Positions 35,056-45,900 are shown, numbered from the stretch's first letter. The stretch is 64,000 nt of DNA from Vallitalea guaymasensis (GCF_018141425.1 NZ_CP058561.1:1922001-1986000); one strand, 5' to 3'. Notes: generated by a model not told the origin, from the letters alone. Numbers and translations: made by a program.

Positions 35056-36042
35056 TTAGTTTTTCTGATTTGCCTGATATTCTACGTATTTTCCTGTTCC
35101 TATTGCTACACAAGTAATAGCATCATCTGCTGTTATTACATTAATACCTGTTTTATTTTCTATTAATTGGTCAAGTCCTTGTAATAAACTTCCGCCTCCA
35201 GTTAAGACGATACCTCTATCAGAAATATCTGCTGACAACTCTGGTGGTGTTTTTTCAAGTACACTATGAACTGCTTCTACTATATTGGAAGTGGCTTCTT
35301 TAAGTGCTTCTTCTGTTTCTACAGATGAAACGGTTATTGTTTTTGGTAAACCTGTTATGAGATTTCTTCCTCTAACATCCATAGTCAATACTTCTGGTCT
35401 TTTATAGGCTGTCCCTATTTTAACTTTTATTTCTTCTGCTGTCCTCTCACCTATTAATAGATTGTGTTTCTTTCTCATATATCTAACTATGGCTTCGTCA
35501 AAATTATCGCCAGCAACTTTAATGGAAGTACTAACAACAGTACCTCCCAATGATATTACTGCTATGTCAGATGTTCCTCCACCTATATCTACAACCATGC
35601 TTCCACAAGCTTTGCTTATATCAATTCCTGCTCCAATAGCAGCTGCTATAGGCTCCTCAATGATCTCAACTTTTCTTGCTCCAGCTTGATAAGTTGCATC
35701 TTCAACAGCTCTCTTCTCTACTTCTGTTACACCGCTAGGTACACAAACTGTGATTCTTGGTTTTCTTATTCTTTTACCTAAAGATTTTGAAATAAAATAT
35801 TTTATCATCTTTTCTGTTACTGTATAATCTGAAATAACGCCTTGTCTAAGAGGTCTTATAGCTACAATATTACCTGGTGTTCTACCAAGCATTCTTCTAG
35901 CTTCACTACCTACCGCTAATATTTTGTTAGTATCTCTATCTATTGCAACAACTGATGGCTCTCTTAATACAACACCTTTGCCTTTAGTATATACGAGTAC
36001 ATTTGCAGTTCCTAAATCAATTCCAATATCTGTTCCAAACAT
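35056..36042 (-). CDS. mbl: MreB/Mbl-type rod-shape actin homologue
   Basis: This 328-residue actin-like ATPase has the phosphate-1 motif [14 protein letters not shown], phosphate-2 [18 protein letters not shown] and the adenosine motif [15 protein letters not shown]. It polymerises under the membrane and guides cell-wall synthesis. Location after spoIIID and before flagellar rod genes matches B. subtilis mbl, so Mbl is preferred over MreB (no mreC/mreD nearby). GGAAGGGG precedes ATG 36042. Confidence 0.93.
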   Translation of the reverse strand: MFGTDIGIDLGTANVLVYTKGKGVVLREPSVVAIDRDTNKILAVGSEARRMLGRTPGNIVAIRPLRQGVISDYTVTEKMIKYFISKSLGKRIRKPRITVCVPSGVTEVEKRAVEDATYQAGARKVEIIEEPIAAAIGAGIDISKACGSMVVDIGGGTSDIAVISLGGTVVSTSIKVAGDNFDEAIVRYMRKKHNLLIGERTAEEIKVKIGTAYKRPEVLTMDVRGRNLITGLPKTITVSSVETEEALKEATSNIVEAVHSVLEKTPPELSADISDRGIVLTGGGSLLQGLDQLIENKTGINVITADDAITCVAIGTGKYVEYQANQKN

Positions 36043-36344
36043 TTGTCAATCCCCTTCCGTAGTTTAATTATTTATATTTTTTTAGATTTTTATACTTAGA
36101 ATTTATATTATTCGAGAATTATTTCAATATATTATGTCTTATTAAGCATTAATTTAAACCGTTATTAACTAGTATTTCCATATATAATATTATATACAAA
36201 TACTACGAAATTTCAAAGGGGAAATTTATTAAATTTTTATTAATATCGGCATTTTTTTTACATTCTATTAGTTTAAGGTAAAAAAAATTTAAAACAGCTT
36301 ATATTTTATCGATAAAAAACAAAAAAACCGAGGATTACTCGGTT
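36043..36344 (-). other. 302-base intergenic region upstream of mbl
   Basis: This is a very AT-rich stretch. It holds the spoIIID terminator at its right end and presumably the mbl promoter, but I see no promoter with good spacing and no further structure. Confidence 0.5.
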
Positions 36345-36347
36345 TTA
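36318..36347 (-). terminator. Rho-independent terminator after spoIIID
   Basis: Minus-strand AAAACCGAG, loop TAATC, CTCGGTTTTTTT is a compact classical terminator that overlaps the spoIIID stop codon. Confidence 0.88.
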
Positions 36348-36623
36348 ATAAAGTGTAGGTCTCGTATTTGTATGAGACATGTTAACATATTTCGCCCTTG
36401 TAGCTAAACCACCTCTAATATGTCTTTCAGATTTATTAATGTCAAGGACCTTTCTAGCTTCTAAAGCTAACCCTGGATTTATCTTACTAAGTCTTTCTGT
36501 AACATCCTTATGTACCGTTGACTTACTGATACCAAATTTTTTGGCAGTTTGTCTTACAGTAGCATTTGAAGTAATAATATAATTTGCCACCTCAATAGCC
36601 CTTTCCTCTATATATTGCTTCAA
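36345..36623 (-). CDS. spoIIID: sporulation transcriptional regulator SpoIIID
   Basis: This 92-residue DNA-binding protein has the SpoIIID helix-turn-helix (VRQTAKKFGISKSTVHKDVTERLSKINPGLA) and the basic C-terminal tail (KSERHIRGGLATRAKY). It controls sigma-E genes in the mother cell. The start is TTG 36623, eight bases after GGGGG, giving the family's MKQYIEERAIEVANYI. A weak sigma-E-like promoter (GTATATT, then CATATATT) lies upstream at about 36660-36690, but with short spacing. The neighbours spoIIQ, spoIID and mbl keep the B. subtilis order. Confidence 0.95.
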   Translation of the reverse strand: MKQYIEERAIEVANYIITSNATVRQTAKKFGISKSTVHKDVTERLSKINPGLALEARKVLDINKSERHIRGGLATRAKYVNMSHTNTRPTLY

Positions 36624-36741
36624 AACGAAATCCCCCTCGAATCATTGCTTAGTTAAATATATGGGATTTTGTTTGAAAATATACATATTTTTTTGCTATT
36701 AATTCAACTTTCCTCTACAAAAACCTGTTGTTGTTGCTCAT

Positions 36742-37794
36742 TCAGTTTTTGTCTATTCCATTTGTAAAATCTTTTAACTTGAAATTGGTATCTGTGAGCT
36801 GGAATATCTTCTCGGCTTGTGAGGTTACATATACTTCTTTCTCTCTAGTAACAAATATAGCATCTATATTTTCCATATCTTCTACAAATTTATATCCTTC
36901 TTCTAATCCCATAGAGAAAACAACAGTTGATAAACCGTCTCCATCTACAGAATAATCTGATATGATTGTAACACCAGCCAAATCATTTTCAACTGGATAT
37001 CCAGTATATGGGTCTAAAATATGGTGATACTTTACTCCATCCTCTTCTAAGTATCTTTCATATATACCAGAGGTAACCAAAGATTTTTGTCCTATTGCTG
37101 CAACTCCTAATTCTCGTCCTCTTGTATTAAAGGGGTTCCTGATTCCTATTTTCCAGGAATCACCATTAGGCTTATTGCCTACAGTTAATATGTTACCTCC
37201 TAGATTGATGATTGCATGTTCCATTTTGTTTTGTTTTAGGTATTTTGATACTTTATCTGCTATATAACCTTTTGCAATTCCACCTAAGTCAATCTGGGTA
37301 TCATTTTTTATATGTAATGTCCTATTATCTTCATCTAGAAATAGATTTTTATAATTAACTTTCTTGAGTACATCATTGATCTCTTTTTGATCGGGTACTC
37401 TGGCATCTTCTGTGTCAATTCCCCAAAGGCTTACTAGAGGAGCTATAGTTATATCAAATCTTCCTTCTGATAATTTTGAGTAGTATAGTCCTTTTTTTAT
37501 TATATTAAATGTGTCTTCTGACAACTTCATTTCATCTATTTCATTACTGTTTATTTTACTAATTTCACTTGTAGATATATTCCTGCTCACTTTACTTTCT
37601 ATATCAGAAACAACCTTGAATATACCCTCAAAATCTTCTTTATCAGCATTTTCATCATATATAGTAACTTTTACAAGTGTACCAAGTAAAAAAGTTTCAT
37701 CTGATATATTTTGATTCTTTTGATTGATGGTATTACTGCATCCAACAAGTACAATTGATATGAAAACTACAAGTAATAAGCTTCGTTTTTTCAT
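36742..37794 (-). CDS. apbE: FAD:protein FMN transferase (ApbE) lipoprotein
   Basis: This 350-residue protein has a lipoprotein signal with the lipobox LVGC at Cys19. The ApbE domain has TIAPLVSLWG, IDLGGIAKGYIADKV, INLGGNILTVG and GVTIISDYSVDGDGLSTVVF. It covalently attaches FMN to threonine of target flavoproteins outside the membrane (for example RnfG/NqrC-type subunits). No such target is in the window. It is inserted between spoIIQ and spoIIID, which are adjacent in Bacillus. AAAGGA precedes ATG 37794. Confidence 0.93.
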   Translation of the reverse strand: MKKRSLLLVVFISIVLVGCSNTINQKNQNISDETFLLGTLVKVTIYDENADKEDFEGIFKVVSDIESKVSRNISTSEISKINSNEIDEMKLSEDTFNIIKKGLYYSKLSEGRFDITIAPLVSLWGIDTEDARVPDQKEINDVLKKVNYKNLFLDEDNRTLHIKNDTQIDLGGIAKGYIADKVSKYLKQNKMEHAIINLGGNILTVGNKPNGDSWKIGIRNPFNTRGRELGVAAIGQKSLVTSGIYERYLEEDGVKYHHILDPYTGYPVENDLAGVTIISDYSVDGDGLSTVVFSMGLEEGYKFVEDMENIDAIFVTREKEVYVTSQAEKIFQLTDTNFKLKDFTNGIDKN

Positions 37795-37949
37795 TGAGTA
37801 TCCTTTCTATTCGTGCTTTTTGAATTTTGATATGTACAATTATAACATAGTTTATTGGATTAACAAGATTAATGCTAAACTTTCCTTATCTTAAACATAC
37901 TATGCAGGCAGGCTTAATTAAAGGTGGGAAATTTCTATTAATAACATAA

Positions 37950-38015
37950 TTAAAGAACTGTCACATATTTTAACGTTCATTTCGGAAGATACGTATATCA
38001 TATGAAACAGCTCCA
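37950..38015 (-). terminator. stem-loop terminator after spoIIQ
   Basis: Minus-strand GAGCTGTTTCATAT pairs imperfectly with ATATGTGACAGTTC and is followed by TTTAATT. It belongs to the same loose family as the CTGTCTCATA stems at 19507-19598 and 32955-33028. It separates spoIIQ from apbE. Confidence 0.6.
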
Positions 38016-38048
38016 TAATTATTTCCTTTTCAGGAGGCTAGATTAATA

Positions 38049-38903
38049 TTATTTAATTAATTTTGTAGGATCTATTGGTTTTTCATTGTTGGTTACTTTA
38101 AAGTATAAATGTGAAGCTAACAATACATGATATTTCGAAGGTTTATCTATTTGACCAAGTACCTGACCTTTTTTAACAATATCTCCTTCTTTTACTGATA
38201 ACTCTTTATTAAGTTGTCCATAAGTTGTTTTATATCCGTTTCCATGATAGATTGTTACTGTCATTCCTGACTCAGGTTCGTGTTTTATAGTTTCAACTAC
38301 TCCCTCAGCTGCAACCTTGACATCATTTCCAACATTTGCGGCTATAAATAATGCTGGATTAATCTTATATTGGTCAAGAGTTTTGAAATAAACTGGTGTA
38401 TCCATACTAAAAGGTATCAATATATCACCTTCAACAGGCCATATCATCTTTTCTTTATCAGCGTTATAACTTATATTAGGTTTAACTACTGGTGCTATTT
38501 CCACCATTACTGGTTTTTCTTGTGCTATAAGTTCTGGTGCAAGATGTTCCTCATAAGTATCTGGATCACCATAATCTCCTTCACCAACAACCTCTTCGGT
38601 ATTTATTGTAATAGGATTAATAGCTTCTACAGTATCATTTTCCTCGTAATCATTTTCTGTAAAGTCTTCATTTGGTTCTAGTTCCTCATTATCTGTTTCA
38701 TCATTTTCTACAAGATTAGCTGTTAACTCATCTGTAGATTCATTACTAACCACATCACTATTTAGATTAGCAATCTCTTGTTCTTCTTCTTTAGGTCTAA
38801 CCCATACTAAAATTGCAATTAAAAAGAGTGTTACACAACATGTAAACAAAGCAAAATAGAATTGCTTTCTTTTTATGTATGCAATTATATTTTTTAATTT
38901 CAT
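38049..38903 (-). CDS. spoIIQ: SpoIIQ-like M23/LytM-fold sporulation protein
   Basis: This 284-residue membrane protein has one N-terminal membrane segment (~15-35), a long acidic Glu/Asp/Asn-rich linker (~45-110) and a C-terminal LytM domain (VKVAAEGVVETIKHEPESGMTVTIYHGNG). Zinc ligands look lost: the HxxxD site reads NPALF, the YAHL-type histidine reads YGQL and the final HxH reads HLY. It is thus probably a non-catalytic scaffold as in B. subtilis, where SpoIIQ pairs with SpoIIIAH across the engulfing membranes. ATG 38903 follows GAGGTGAT. A sigma-F promoter lies upstream. Confidence 0.88.
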   Translation of the reverse strand: MKLKNIIAYIKRKQFYFALFTCCVTLFLIAILVWVRPKEEEQEIANLNSDVVSNESTDELTANLVENDETDNEELEPNEDFTENDYEENDTVEAINPITINTEEVVGEGDYGDPDTYEEHLAPELIAQEKPVMVEIAPVVKPNISYNADKEKMIWPVEGDILIPFSMDTPVYFKTLDQYKINPALFIAANVGNDVKVAAEGVVETIKHEPESGMTVTIYHGNGYKTTYGQLNKELSVKEGDIVKKGQVLGQIDKPSKYHVLLASHLYFKVTNNEKPIDPTKLIK

Positions 38904-38976
38904 CCAAATCACCTCTTATTTCTATTAAAAAATGTTAGTACTACTAGAAAAGATTTCTTTACTTTTGTTACAACTA

Positions 38977-39006
38977 TATTATTACCAGAGATTGGATATT
39001 ATATTC
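38977..39006 (-). promoter_or_regulatory. sigma-F promoter of spoIIQ
   Basis: The minus strand shows GAATA (39006-39002), 15 bases, then GGTAATAATA (38986-38977), which fits the sigma-F -10 consensus GGNRANANTW fully and the -35 GYWTA with one mismatch. Forespore expression is expected for spoIIQ. Confidence 0.6.
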
Positions 39007-39008
39007 AT

Positions 39009-39080
39009 ACAAAAAAAAATATATCTTAAACCGTGAAAAAGCTCTTGAATCAGCCCTTTATAGGTATAAGATATATTTAA
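39009..39080 (-). terminator. terminator after spoIID
   Basis: A perfect 12-bp stem, AAATATATCTTA with TAAGATATATTT (39067-39078 and 39017-39028), is followed by a run of U on the minus strand. An inner stem pairs around GCTGATTCAAGAGC. Confidence 0.75.
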
Positions 39081-39101
39081 TCAATAATTAGTCTATATGT
39101 A

Positions 39102-40040
39102 TTAACGTGAGATCACACTTACTGCTGTATCTGTATAGTAATGTTCTAATATCTCTTTATAAGTATATCCTTTCTGTGCCAATGAATCAGCTCCATATTG
39201 ACTCATACCAACTCCATGCCCATACCCCTTACAGGATACTTCAATATTTCCATCCACCTTATCAATAGTGAAATTACTGGATTCCAGCCCCAAATAACTT
39301 CTGACAACTTCACCATCTAATATTTTATTTCCTATTTGAATCTGAGCAACATATCCTTCTTTGGTTCTACTTACAATCTGGATTTCATTAATTATTTCAT
39401 CAGTATATGTCTGAAAATCATTTATATGTTCTTTGATCTTCTCAATAAAATCTTGTTGAGTAAAAGTCTTCTTATGTAAGTATTCAGGTGAATTAATATC
39501 TTCCAGGCTGTCTACACTAACTAAATATGGGATTTCTTCGCCCCATACATCTTTTGCAGATTGAGTCATTCCTGCACTTGTTGAATGGAATACAGCTTCA
39601 ATTAAATCTCCTTTATAAACAATAACTTCATTATTTGTATTAACAACAGCATTTCTTATTTTATTATAATTCTTAGCAAAATTTTCTGTTCCCCAGCTTG
39701 ATTCCATATCTTCCTTAGTCAGATAAGCCTGTTCTTTCTTACTGAATATATGATTTGAATCATTTTGCATTTTTTTTAGAGTAAATGTTCTAGCGGCAAC
39801 TGCTTGAGCTTTTAGAGCTTCTTCATAAAAGTTTACTGGCATTTCTGCTGCAACTACACCTATAAGGTAATCGTTCAAATTCATACTTTCCTGTTTTTCT
39901 TTCACTAGAACTTTTACACTCTCTTTAATCTCTACATTTTGTTTCTCCCTTGGTATCCCTTTAATTATGGTAGTAATAAATATTGGAATAAAACAAATTA
40001 TAAGGATTATTAATAGTATTGATATTATTTTCTCCCTCAT
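39102..40040 (-). CDS. spoIID: stage II sporulation protein D
   Basis: This 312-residue membrane-anchored peptidoglycan lytic enzyme has an N-terminal membrane segment (ISILLIILIICFIPIFITTII). The SpoIID domain has NDYLIGVVAAEMPVNFYEEALKAQAVAARTF (catalytic glutamate in AAEMP), FHSTSAGMTQSA and GYGHGVGMSQYGADSLAQKG. It degrades septal glycan during engulfment with SpoIIP and SpoIIM. It precedes spoIIQ as in Bacillus. AAAGG is 11 bases before ATG 40040. Confidence 0.95.
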   Translation of the reverse strand: MREKIISILLIILIICFIPIFITTIIKGIPREKQNVEIKESVKVLVKEKQESMNLNDYLIGVVAAEMPVNFYEEALKAQAVAARTFTLKKMQNDSNHIFSKKEQAYLTKEDMESSWGTENFAKNYNKIRNAVVNTNNEVIVYKGDLIEAVFHSTSAGMTQSAKDVWGEEIPYLVSVDSLEDINSPEYLHKKTFTQQDFIEKIKEHINDFQTYTDEIINEIQIVSRTKEGYVAQIQIGNKILDGEVVRSYLGLESSNFTIDKVDGNIEVSCKGYGHGVGMSQYGADSLAQKGYTYKEILEHYYTDTAVSVISR

Positions 40041-40170
40041 CTTAAACCTTTCCTTCCAAAGCGTCTATATTCCCCTTGTCCCAACTTTCAACATGTATAT
40101 ACTTATTTAGAATGAAGATATTAAGTACTATCATGAGATTTCCATAAAAAATAGTATGCTGATAATTACT

Positions 40171-40212
40171 ATACAAGATATTGTAATCAACACTTATTAC
40201 AATATCTTGTAT
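40171..40212. repeat. perfect 17-bp inverted repeat
   Basis: ATACAAGATATTGTAAT (40171-40187) and its exact reverse complement (40196-40212) flank an eight-base loop CAACACTT between glgP and spoIID. There is no U-run on the minus strand, so it is not a typical terminator. It could be an mRNA 3' stem of glgP, an operator, or a small palindromic repeat. Confidence 0.7.
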
Positions 40213-40299
40213 AAAGCTTAGCCCTTTTTTACTTTTCATTGATTTATCTCAATAACATTTATATGCTAATTATTATATTATTATGAGGGTATATTCAAA

Positions 40300-42765
40300 T
40301 TAATTAGTCTCCATAACAACAGTAGTTTTTTCAAGATTCCATATTTCCTTAGCATATTGTTCTATAGTTCTGTCCGATGAAAATTTACCGCTGTTAGCTG
40401 TATTAAGCATTACCATCTTAGCCCACTGTCTTTGATTGGCATAAGCGATATCAATTTTTTTATGGGCTTCTTTGTAGCTATCAAAATCTTTTAGTATGAA
40501 ATATGGATCAGGTCTGCCTCCATCTCCATTAAGGAGGGAATCATAGATTTCTCTGAACAAATCAGGGTCATCAGGTGCATAGAACCCATTAATCAGTTGA
40601 GTAACAACTTTCCTTATGTCAGCATTATTATTATATAGATCCCAAGGATTATAGGAATCATCATGTTGAAGCTTAATGACTTCTTCTGAGGATAATCCAA
40701 ATATGAAGCAATTATCTCTGCCTACTTCTTCTACTATCTCTATATTTGCTCCATCCATAGTTCCTAGAGTTACAGCCCCATTAAGCATAAGCTTCATATT
40801 TCCAGTTCCTGAGGCTTCCTTACTAGCTGTGGATATCTGTTCACTTACATCTGCTGCAGCAATGATTATTTCAGCATTAGAAACATTATAATTCTCTATA
40901 AAAACTACTTTAATCTTATTTTTTATATTTATGTCATTATTAATAACATCCGCTACATTATTTATAAGTTTTATTATTAGTTTTGCTCTTGTGTATCCAG
41001 GTGCTGCTTTTGCTCCAAATATAAAGGTTCTAGGTATCATATCAAGATCTGGATTTTCCAATAGTTTATTGTACAGATGCATTACGTGTAGAATATTCAT
41101 CAACTGTCTTTTATATTCATGCAACCTCTTAATCTGTACATCAAATATGGACCTAGGGTCTATCTCAATATTATTATGTTCTTTTATATATTCAGCTAGG
41201 CGTAATTTATTTTCATATTTTATCTTCATGAATTCTTTTTGTTCTTGTTCACTGTCAACATATTTTTCCAAGTTTTTGATATGTGATAAATTAGTTATCC
41301 ATTTATCACCTATTAGACCTGTAACAAAATCTGCTAGTTTTGGATTTGCTTCTAGTAAAAATCTTCTTTGGGTGATACCATTGGTTTTATTATTGAATTT
41401 ATCTGGATAGATTTCATAGAAATCTTTTAGCTCTTCGTTTTTCAATATTTTTGTATGAAGCATGGCAACACCATTGACAGAGTGACTTCCAACGATACAC
41501 ATCCAAGCCATTTTTATCTGTCCATCCATGATTATTGACATATTGTGAATACGTTCCTTGCTTAGGTGATATTCATCCACAAGTCTTAAGCAGAATCTCC
41601 TGTTGATTTCTTCAATTATCATATATATCCTAGGTAATAATCTGCTTAATAGTTCTATAGGCCATTTTTCAAGGGCTTCACTCATAATTGTATGATTAGT
41701 ATACGCACAAGTTTTTGTTGTAATATCCCAAGCTTCTTCCCATTCCAACTCTTCTTCATCCAACAAGACTCGCATTAATTCAGGTATAGTTAGAGATGGG
41801 TGTGTATCATTTATATGAAATGCTATTTTATCTGGCAACTCTCTTATATCGTTATGTTTTTGTTTGAATTTATTGATGACTTGTTGAACTGTGGCTGAAA
41901 TAAAGAAGTACTGTTGTTTCAATCTAAGTTCTTTACCCATATAATGGTTGTCATTAGGATATAACACTTCAACAATTGATTTGGCTAGATTCTGTTGTTC
42001 TACTGCCTTGTGGTATTCGCCTCTGTCAAAAGATTCTAGGTCGAAACCTACGATAGCTTCTGCATCCCACAATCTTAAGGTATTGACTGTATTATTGTCA
42101 TAACCAACTATGGGTATGTCATAAGGTATGGCTTTTACTGATTGATAATTTTCTTGTACGAATTTATCTCTTCCATTAGCTGTTTTTAATACTCTTACAC
42201 TTCCAAGGAATTTGACTTCTACACCATATTCATCTCTTCTAACTTCAAATGGATTTCCATTTTTCAGCCATTCATCTGGTCTTTCAACTTGATATCCATC
42301 TATTATTTTCTGTTCGAATATTCCATAACGATAACGAATACCACAACCATAAGCGGGATATTCCAAGGTAGATAAAGAATCCAAAAAGCAGGCAGCCAAT
42401 CTTCCAAGACCTCCATTTCCTAATCCTGGATCAGGCTCCATATCTTCTATGACATTGAGGTCAAGCTCTAACTCGTCACACACTTTTTTTACAACATCAT
42501 CTACTTTCATATTGATTATGTTATTTCCAAGTGCTCTTCCCATTAGAAACTCCATGGATAGATAATATACGGTCTTAGGGTCTTTTTCATCATACGTTTT
42601 ATGGGTTTCAATCCATTGGTCTATAATAATATCTCTTACTGCAAAGGCTAGAGCTGCAAATATCTGTTCTTTTGACGCTTGATCAATGGTTTTTCTAAAT
42701 TGATTCTTAATATTTTCAAGGACAGCTTCTTTCAAGTCTTCTACAGTAACATCTAATCTATTCAT
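40300..42765 (-). CDS. glgP: glycogen/maltodextrin phosphorylase
   Basis: This 821-residue GT35 phosphorylase has the PLP-site motif EASGTGNMKLMLNGAVTLGTMDGANIEI and the N-terminal YYLSMEFLMGRALGNN and LGNGGLGRLAACFLDSL. It releases glucose-1-phosphate from alpha-1,4-glucans using PLP and phosphate. Length matches the family (~810). I start at ATG 42765, nine bases after AAAGGA. An ATG at 42771 and a TTG at 42774 are too close to that site. No other glycogen genes are near. Glucose-1-phosphate is also the substrate of rfbF, but the loci are 30 kb apart. Confidence 0.95.
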   Translation of the reverse strand: MNRLDVTVEDLKEAVLENIKNQFRKTIDQASKEQIFAALAFAVRDIIIDQWIETHKTYDEKDPKTVYYLSMEFLMGRALGNNIINMKVDDVVKKVCDELELDLNVIEDMEPDPGLGNGGLGRLAACFLDSLSTLEYPAYGCGIRYRYGIFEQKIIDGYQVERPDEWLKNGNPFEVRRDEYGVEVKFLGSVRVLKTANGRDKFVQENYQSVKAIPYDIPIVGYDNNTVNTLRLWDAEAIVGFDLESFDRGEYHKAVEQQNLAKSIVEVLYPNDNHYMGKELRLKQQYFFISATVQQVINKFKQKHNDIRELPDKIAFHINDTHPSLTIPELMRVLLDEEELEWEEAWDITTKTCAYTNHTIMSEALEKWPIELLSRLLPRIYMIIEEINRRFCLRLVDEYHLSKERIHNMSIIMDGQIKMAWMCIVGSHSVNGVAMLHTKILKNEELKDFYEIYPDKFNNKTNGITQRRFLLEANPKLADFVTGLIGDKWITNLSHIKNLEKYVDSEQEQKEFMKIKYENKLRLAEYIKEHNNIEIDPRSIFDVQIKRLHEYKRQLMNILHVMHLYNKLLENPDLDMIPRTFIFGAKAAPGYTRAKLIIKLINNVADVINNDINIKNKIKVVFIENYNVSNAEIIIAAADVSEQISTASKEASGTGNMKLMLNGAVTLGTMDGANIEIVEEVGRDNCFIFGLSSEEVIKLQHDDSYNPWDLYNNNADIRKVVTQLINGFYAPDDPDLFREIYDSLLNGDGGRPDPYFILKDFDSYKEAHKKIDIAYANQRQWAKMVMLNTANSGKFSSDRTIEQYAKEIWNLEKTTVVMETN

Positions 42766-42906
42766 TAACATCAATCCTTTCAGTAATATGCCATATCTTC
42801 TTTTACATATTATGCCTAAGATTATGTTTTTTTACTTATAATTTAATAAAAAAATAAAAATTGTTGGATACTTACTTCTTATTCTCTTACCTTAATATTT
42901 TTCCAC

Positions 42907-42938
42907 AAAAAAAGCTGATAAATTAATATCAGCTTTTT
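42907..42938 (-). terminator. bidirectional terminator after ileS
   Basis: GCTGATA / TATCAGC with a six-base loop is flanked by A-run and T-run, so it works on either strand. It directly follows ileS. Confidence 0.88.
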
Positions 42939-42962
42939 ATTATTTGTTAAGTTTTATTTATT

Positions 42963-45900
42963 TTATATTCTTTCAACAGCTAAATAGATTTGCTCGCTAT
43001 TGATTTTCCATTCTTTTGAGTATGTGTCATCATTTTTACCTACATTAAGAGCATCTGCTAATGTTTCTGATAGGATTTCTTCTTTGTTCTTATTGATAAT
43101 ATCAATTAATTTATCATTATCATCAACATATATCTTAATATGGTCTGTTACTTCAAAATCCGCTTCTTTTCTCATTGTTTGAACCTTACTTATTATTTCT
43201 CTAACAAGACCTTCTTCAATAAGTTCTTCAGATAAGTTAGTATCAATAACAACTGTTACATCTTTATCTGTATTAGATTCATAACCAGGTTTTTTAGTTG
43301 ATTCAATCAATAAATCTTCTTCAGCAAGTTCTACAACAGTACCATCTATATCGAATTTCAAAGCACCTTCTGCTTTTAATTCGTCCATCATCTTATTACC
43401 GTCACCATCTTGAAGTAATGTTCTGATTTGGTTTAATAGTCTGCCGTATTTTGGACCAACTGTCTTAAGCTGTGGTTTGAAGTTATAAGTTGTAAATTCT
43501 CTTACATCATCAGTAAATAATACTTCTTTTATATTAAGCTCTTCTGAAACAATGTCTTTATATAATTCAGGTAGGTTGAATGAAGATTTTACATACATCT
43601 TACCTATAGGTTGTCTATTCTTGATGTTAGCACTGTTTCTACAAGCTCTTCCGCTTACAACTATTTTTAATACCAATTCCATGTTTTTCTCAAGTTCCAA
43701 GTCAATAATTTCTTCATTAGCAACTGGGAAGTTACATAAATGCACACTTTCAGGAGCTTTCTTATTGAAATTGAACTCAAGGTTTCTATAGATTTCTTCT
43801 GCCATAAATGGTACGAATGGAGCAGAAATCTTAGCTAAGGTTGTAAGAGCAGTATATAATGTCATATAGGCATTGATTTTATCTTGTGGCATATCTTTTT
43901 GCCAGAATCTTTCTCTACTTCTTCTTACATACCAGTTACTAAGGTCGTCAACAAATTCCATCAATGCTCTTGAGGATTCTGTGATTAAATAATTATCAAG
44001 ATTAGTATCTACTGTTTTGATAAGAGTATTTAATTTTGATAACAACCATTTATCCATTAATGATAATTTATCATATTCAAGTTCATACTTGGTAGGGTCA
44101 AATTCATCAATGTTAGCGTATAACACATAGAATGCATAAGTATTCCAGAATGTTCCCATGAATTTACGTTGACCTTCTATAACTGCATTATCATAGAATT
44201 TGTTTGGTAACCAAGGAGCACTGTTATTATAGAAATACCATCTTACTGCATCAGCACCGTGCTTGTCTAAAGCTTCAAATGGGTCTACAGCGTTTCCTTT
44301 GGATTTGGACATTTTTTGTCCATTTTCGTCTTGAACAAGTCCAAGTACTATTACATTCTTGAATGCTGGCTTATCAAATAGTAATGTTGATATTGCTAGC
44401 AATGAATAGAACCAGCCTCTTGTTTGGTCAACAGCTTCACTAATAAAGTTAGCCGGGAAGTTATCTTCAAATATCTCTTTATTTTCAAATGGGTAATGCC
44501 ATTGAGCATAAGGCATTGAACCTGAGTCAAACCAACAGTCAATTACTGGTGTGACTCTCTTCATTTTCTTATTACATTTTGGACAATTGATAAGCACATC
44601 ATCAATATATGGTCTGTGAAGCTCTATATCATCTGGACAATTGTCACTCATACTCTTAAGTTCTTCTATACTTCCGATTGCATGACGGTGACCACATTCA
44701 CATTCCCAGATATTAAGAGGAGTTCCCCAATATCTGTCACGGCTTAATCCCCAGTCCATAACATTTTCTAACCAGTTTCCAAATCTCTTGGTTCCAATTG
44801 ATTCTGGTAACCAGTTAATCTGGTCATTGTTCTTGATTAACCTATCTCTCACTTCTGTCATTTTGATGAACCATGTATCTCTAGCATAGTATAGAAGTGG
44901 AGTATCACATCTCCAACAATAAGGATATGAATGTTCAAATTCAAGTGCAGTGAATAACAGACCTTTTTCATCTAGATAATCAATGATTAATGGGTCTGCT
45001 TTCTTGACAAACATACCTTTCCAAGGAGTGACAGCTTCAACAAATTCACCTTGCTCATCAACTAGTTGAACGAATGGTAAATCATAGTTTCTACCAACTA
45101 CAGCATCATCTTCACCAAAAGCTGGAGCAGTATGAACAACACCAGTACCATCAGTCAATGTAACATAATCTGCACAAGCTACATAATGAGCTTTTTTATC
45201 AGGTGTAGCAAAATCAAATAATGGTACATACTCTGTATATTCAAGGTCTTTACCTTTATAAGTTTCAACTACTTCATATTCTTCTCCAAGTACTTTCGCT
45301 GCTAAGGCTTCTGCTAAGATAAAATATTCATGTTTTACTTTTGCCTTGATATATGTTTCTATAGGATTTACTGATAGAGCTACGTTAGATGGTAATGTCC
45401 AAGGTGTAGTTGTCCATGCTAATATATAAACATTGTCTTCACCTTTGACTCTAAACTTAGCTATTACAGATTTTTCTTTTACATCTTTGTAACCTTGTGC
45501 CACTTCATGGCTTGAAAGTGGTGTTCCACAACGTGGACAATAAGGAACGATCTTATGTCCTTTGTATAGTAAATCTTTTTCCCAAATTTGTTTTAGAATC
45601 CACCATACAGATTCAATATATTCATTGTGATAAGTTACATATGGGTCATCCATATCAGCCCAGAATCCAACAGTTCCGCTGAAATCTTCCCACATGCCTT
45701 TATATTTCCAAACACTTTCTTTACATTTTTCAATAAAAGGCTCAAGACCATATTCTTCTATTTGCTCTTTTCCATCAAGACCTAATAGTTTTTCTACCTC
45801 TAATTCAACTGGTAATCCATGAGTATCCCAACCAGCTTTTCTAAGAACTTTGTAACCTTTCATAGTTCTATATCTAGGTATCAAGTCTTTGATAACCCTT

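Noticed and set aside
40042-40239. 65-codon open frame between glgP and spoIID
   Set aside because: It contains both arms of the 17-bp perfect inverted repeat, has no good ribosome site and resembles no family I know.
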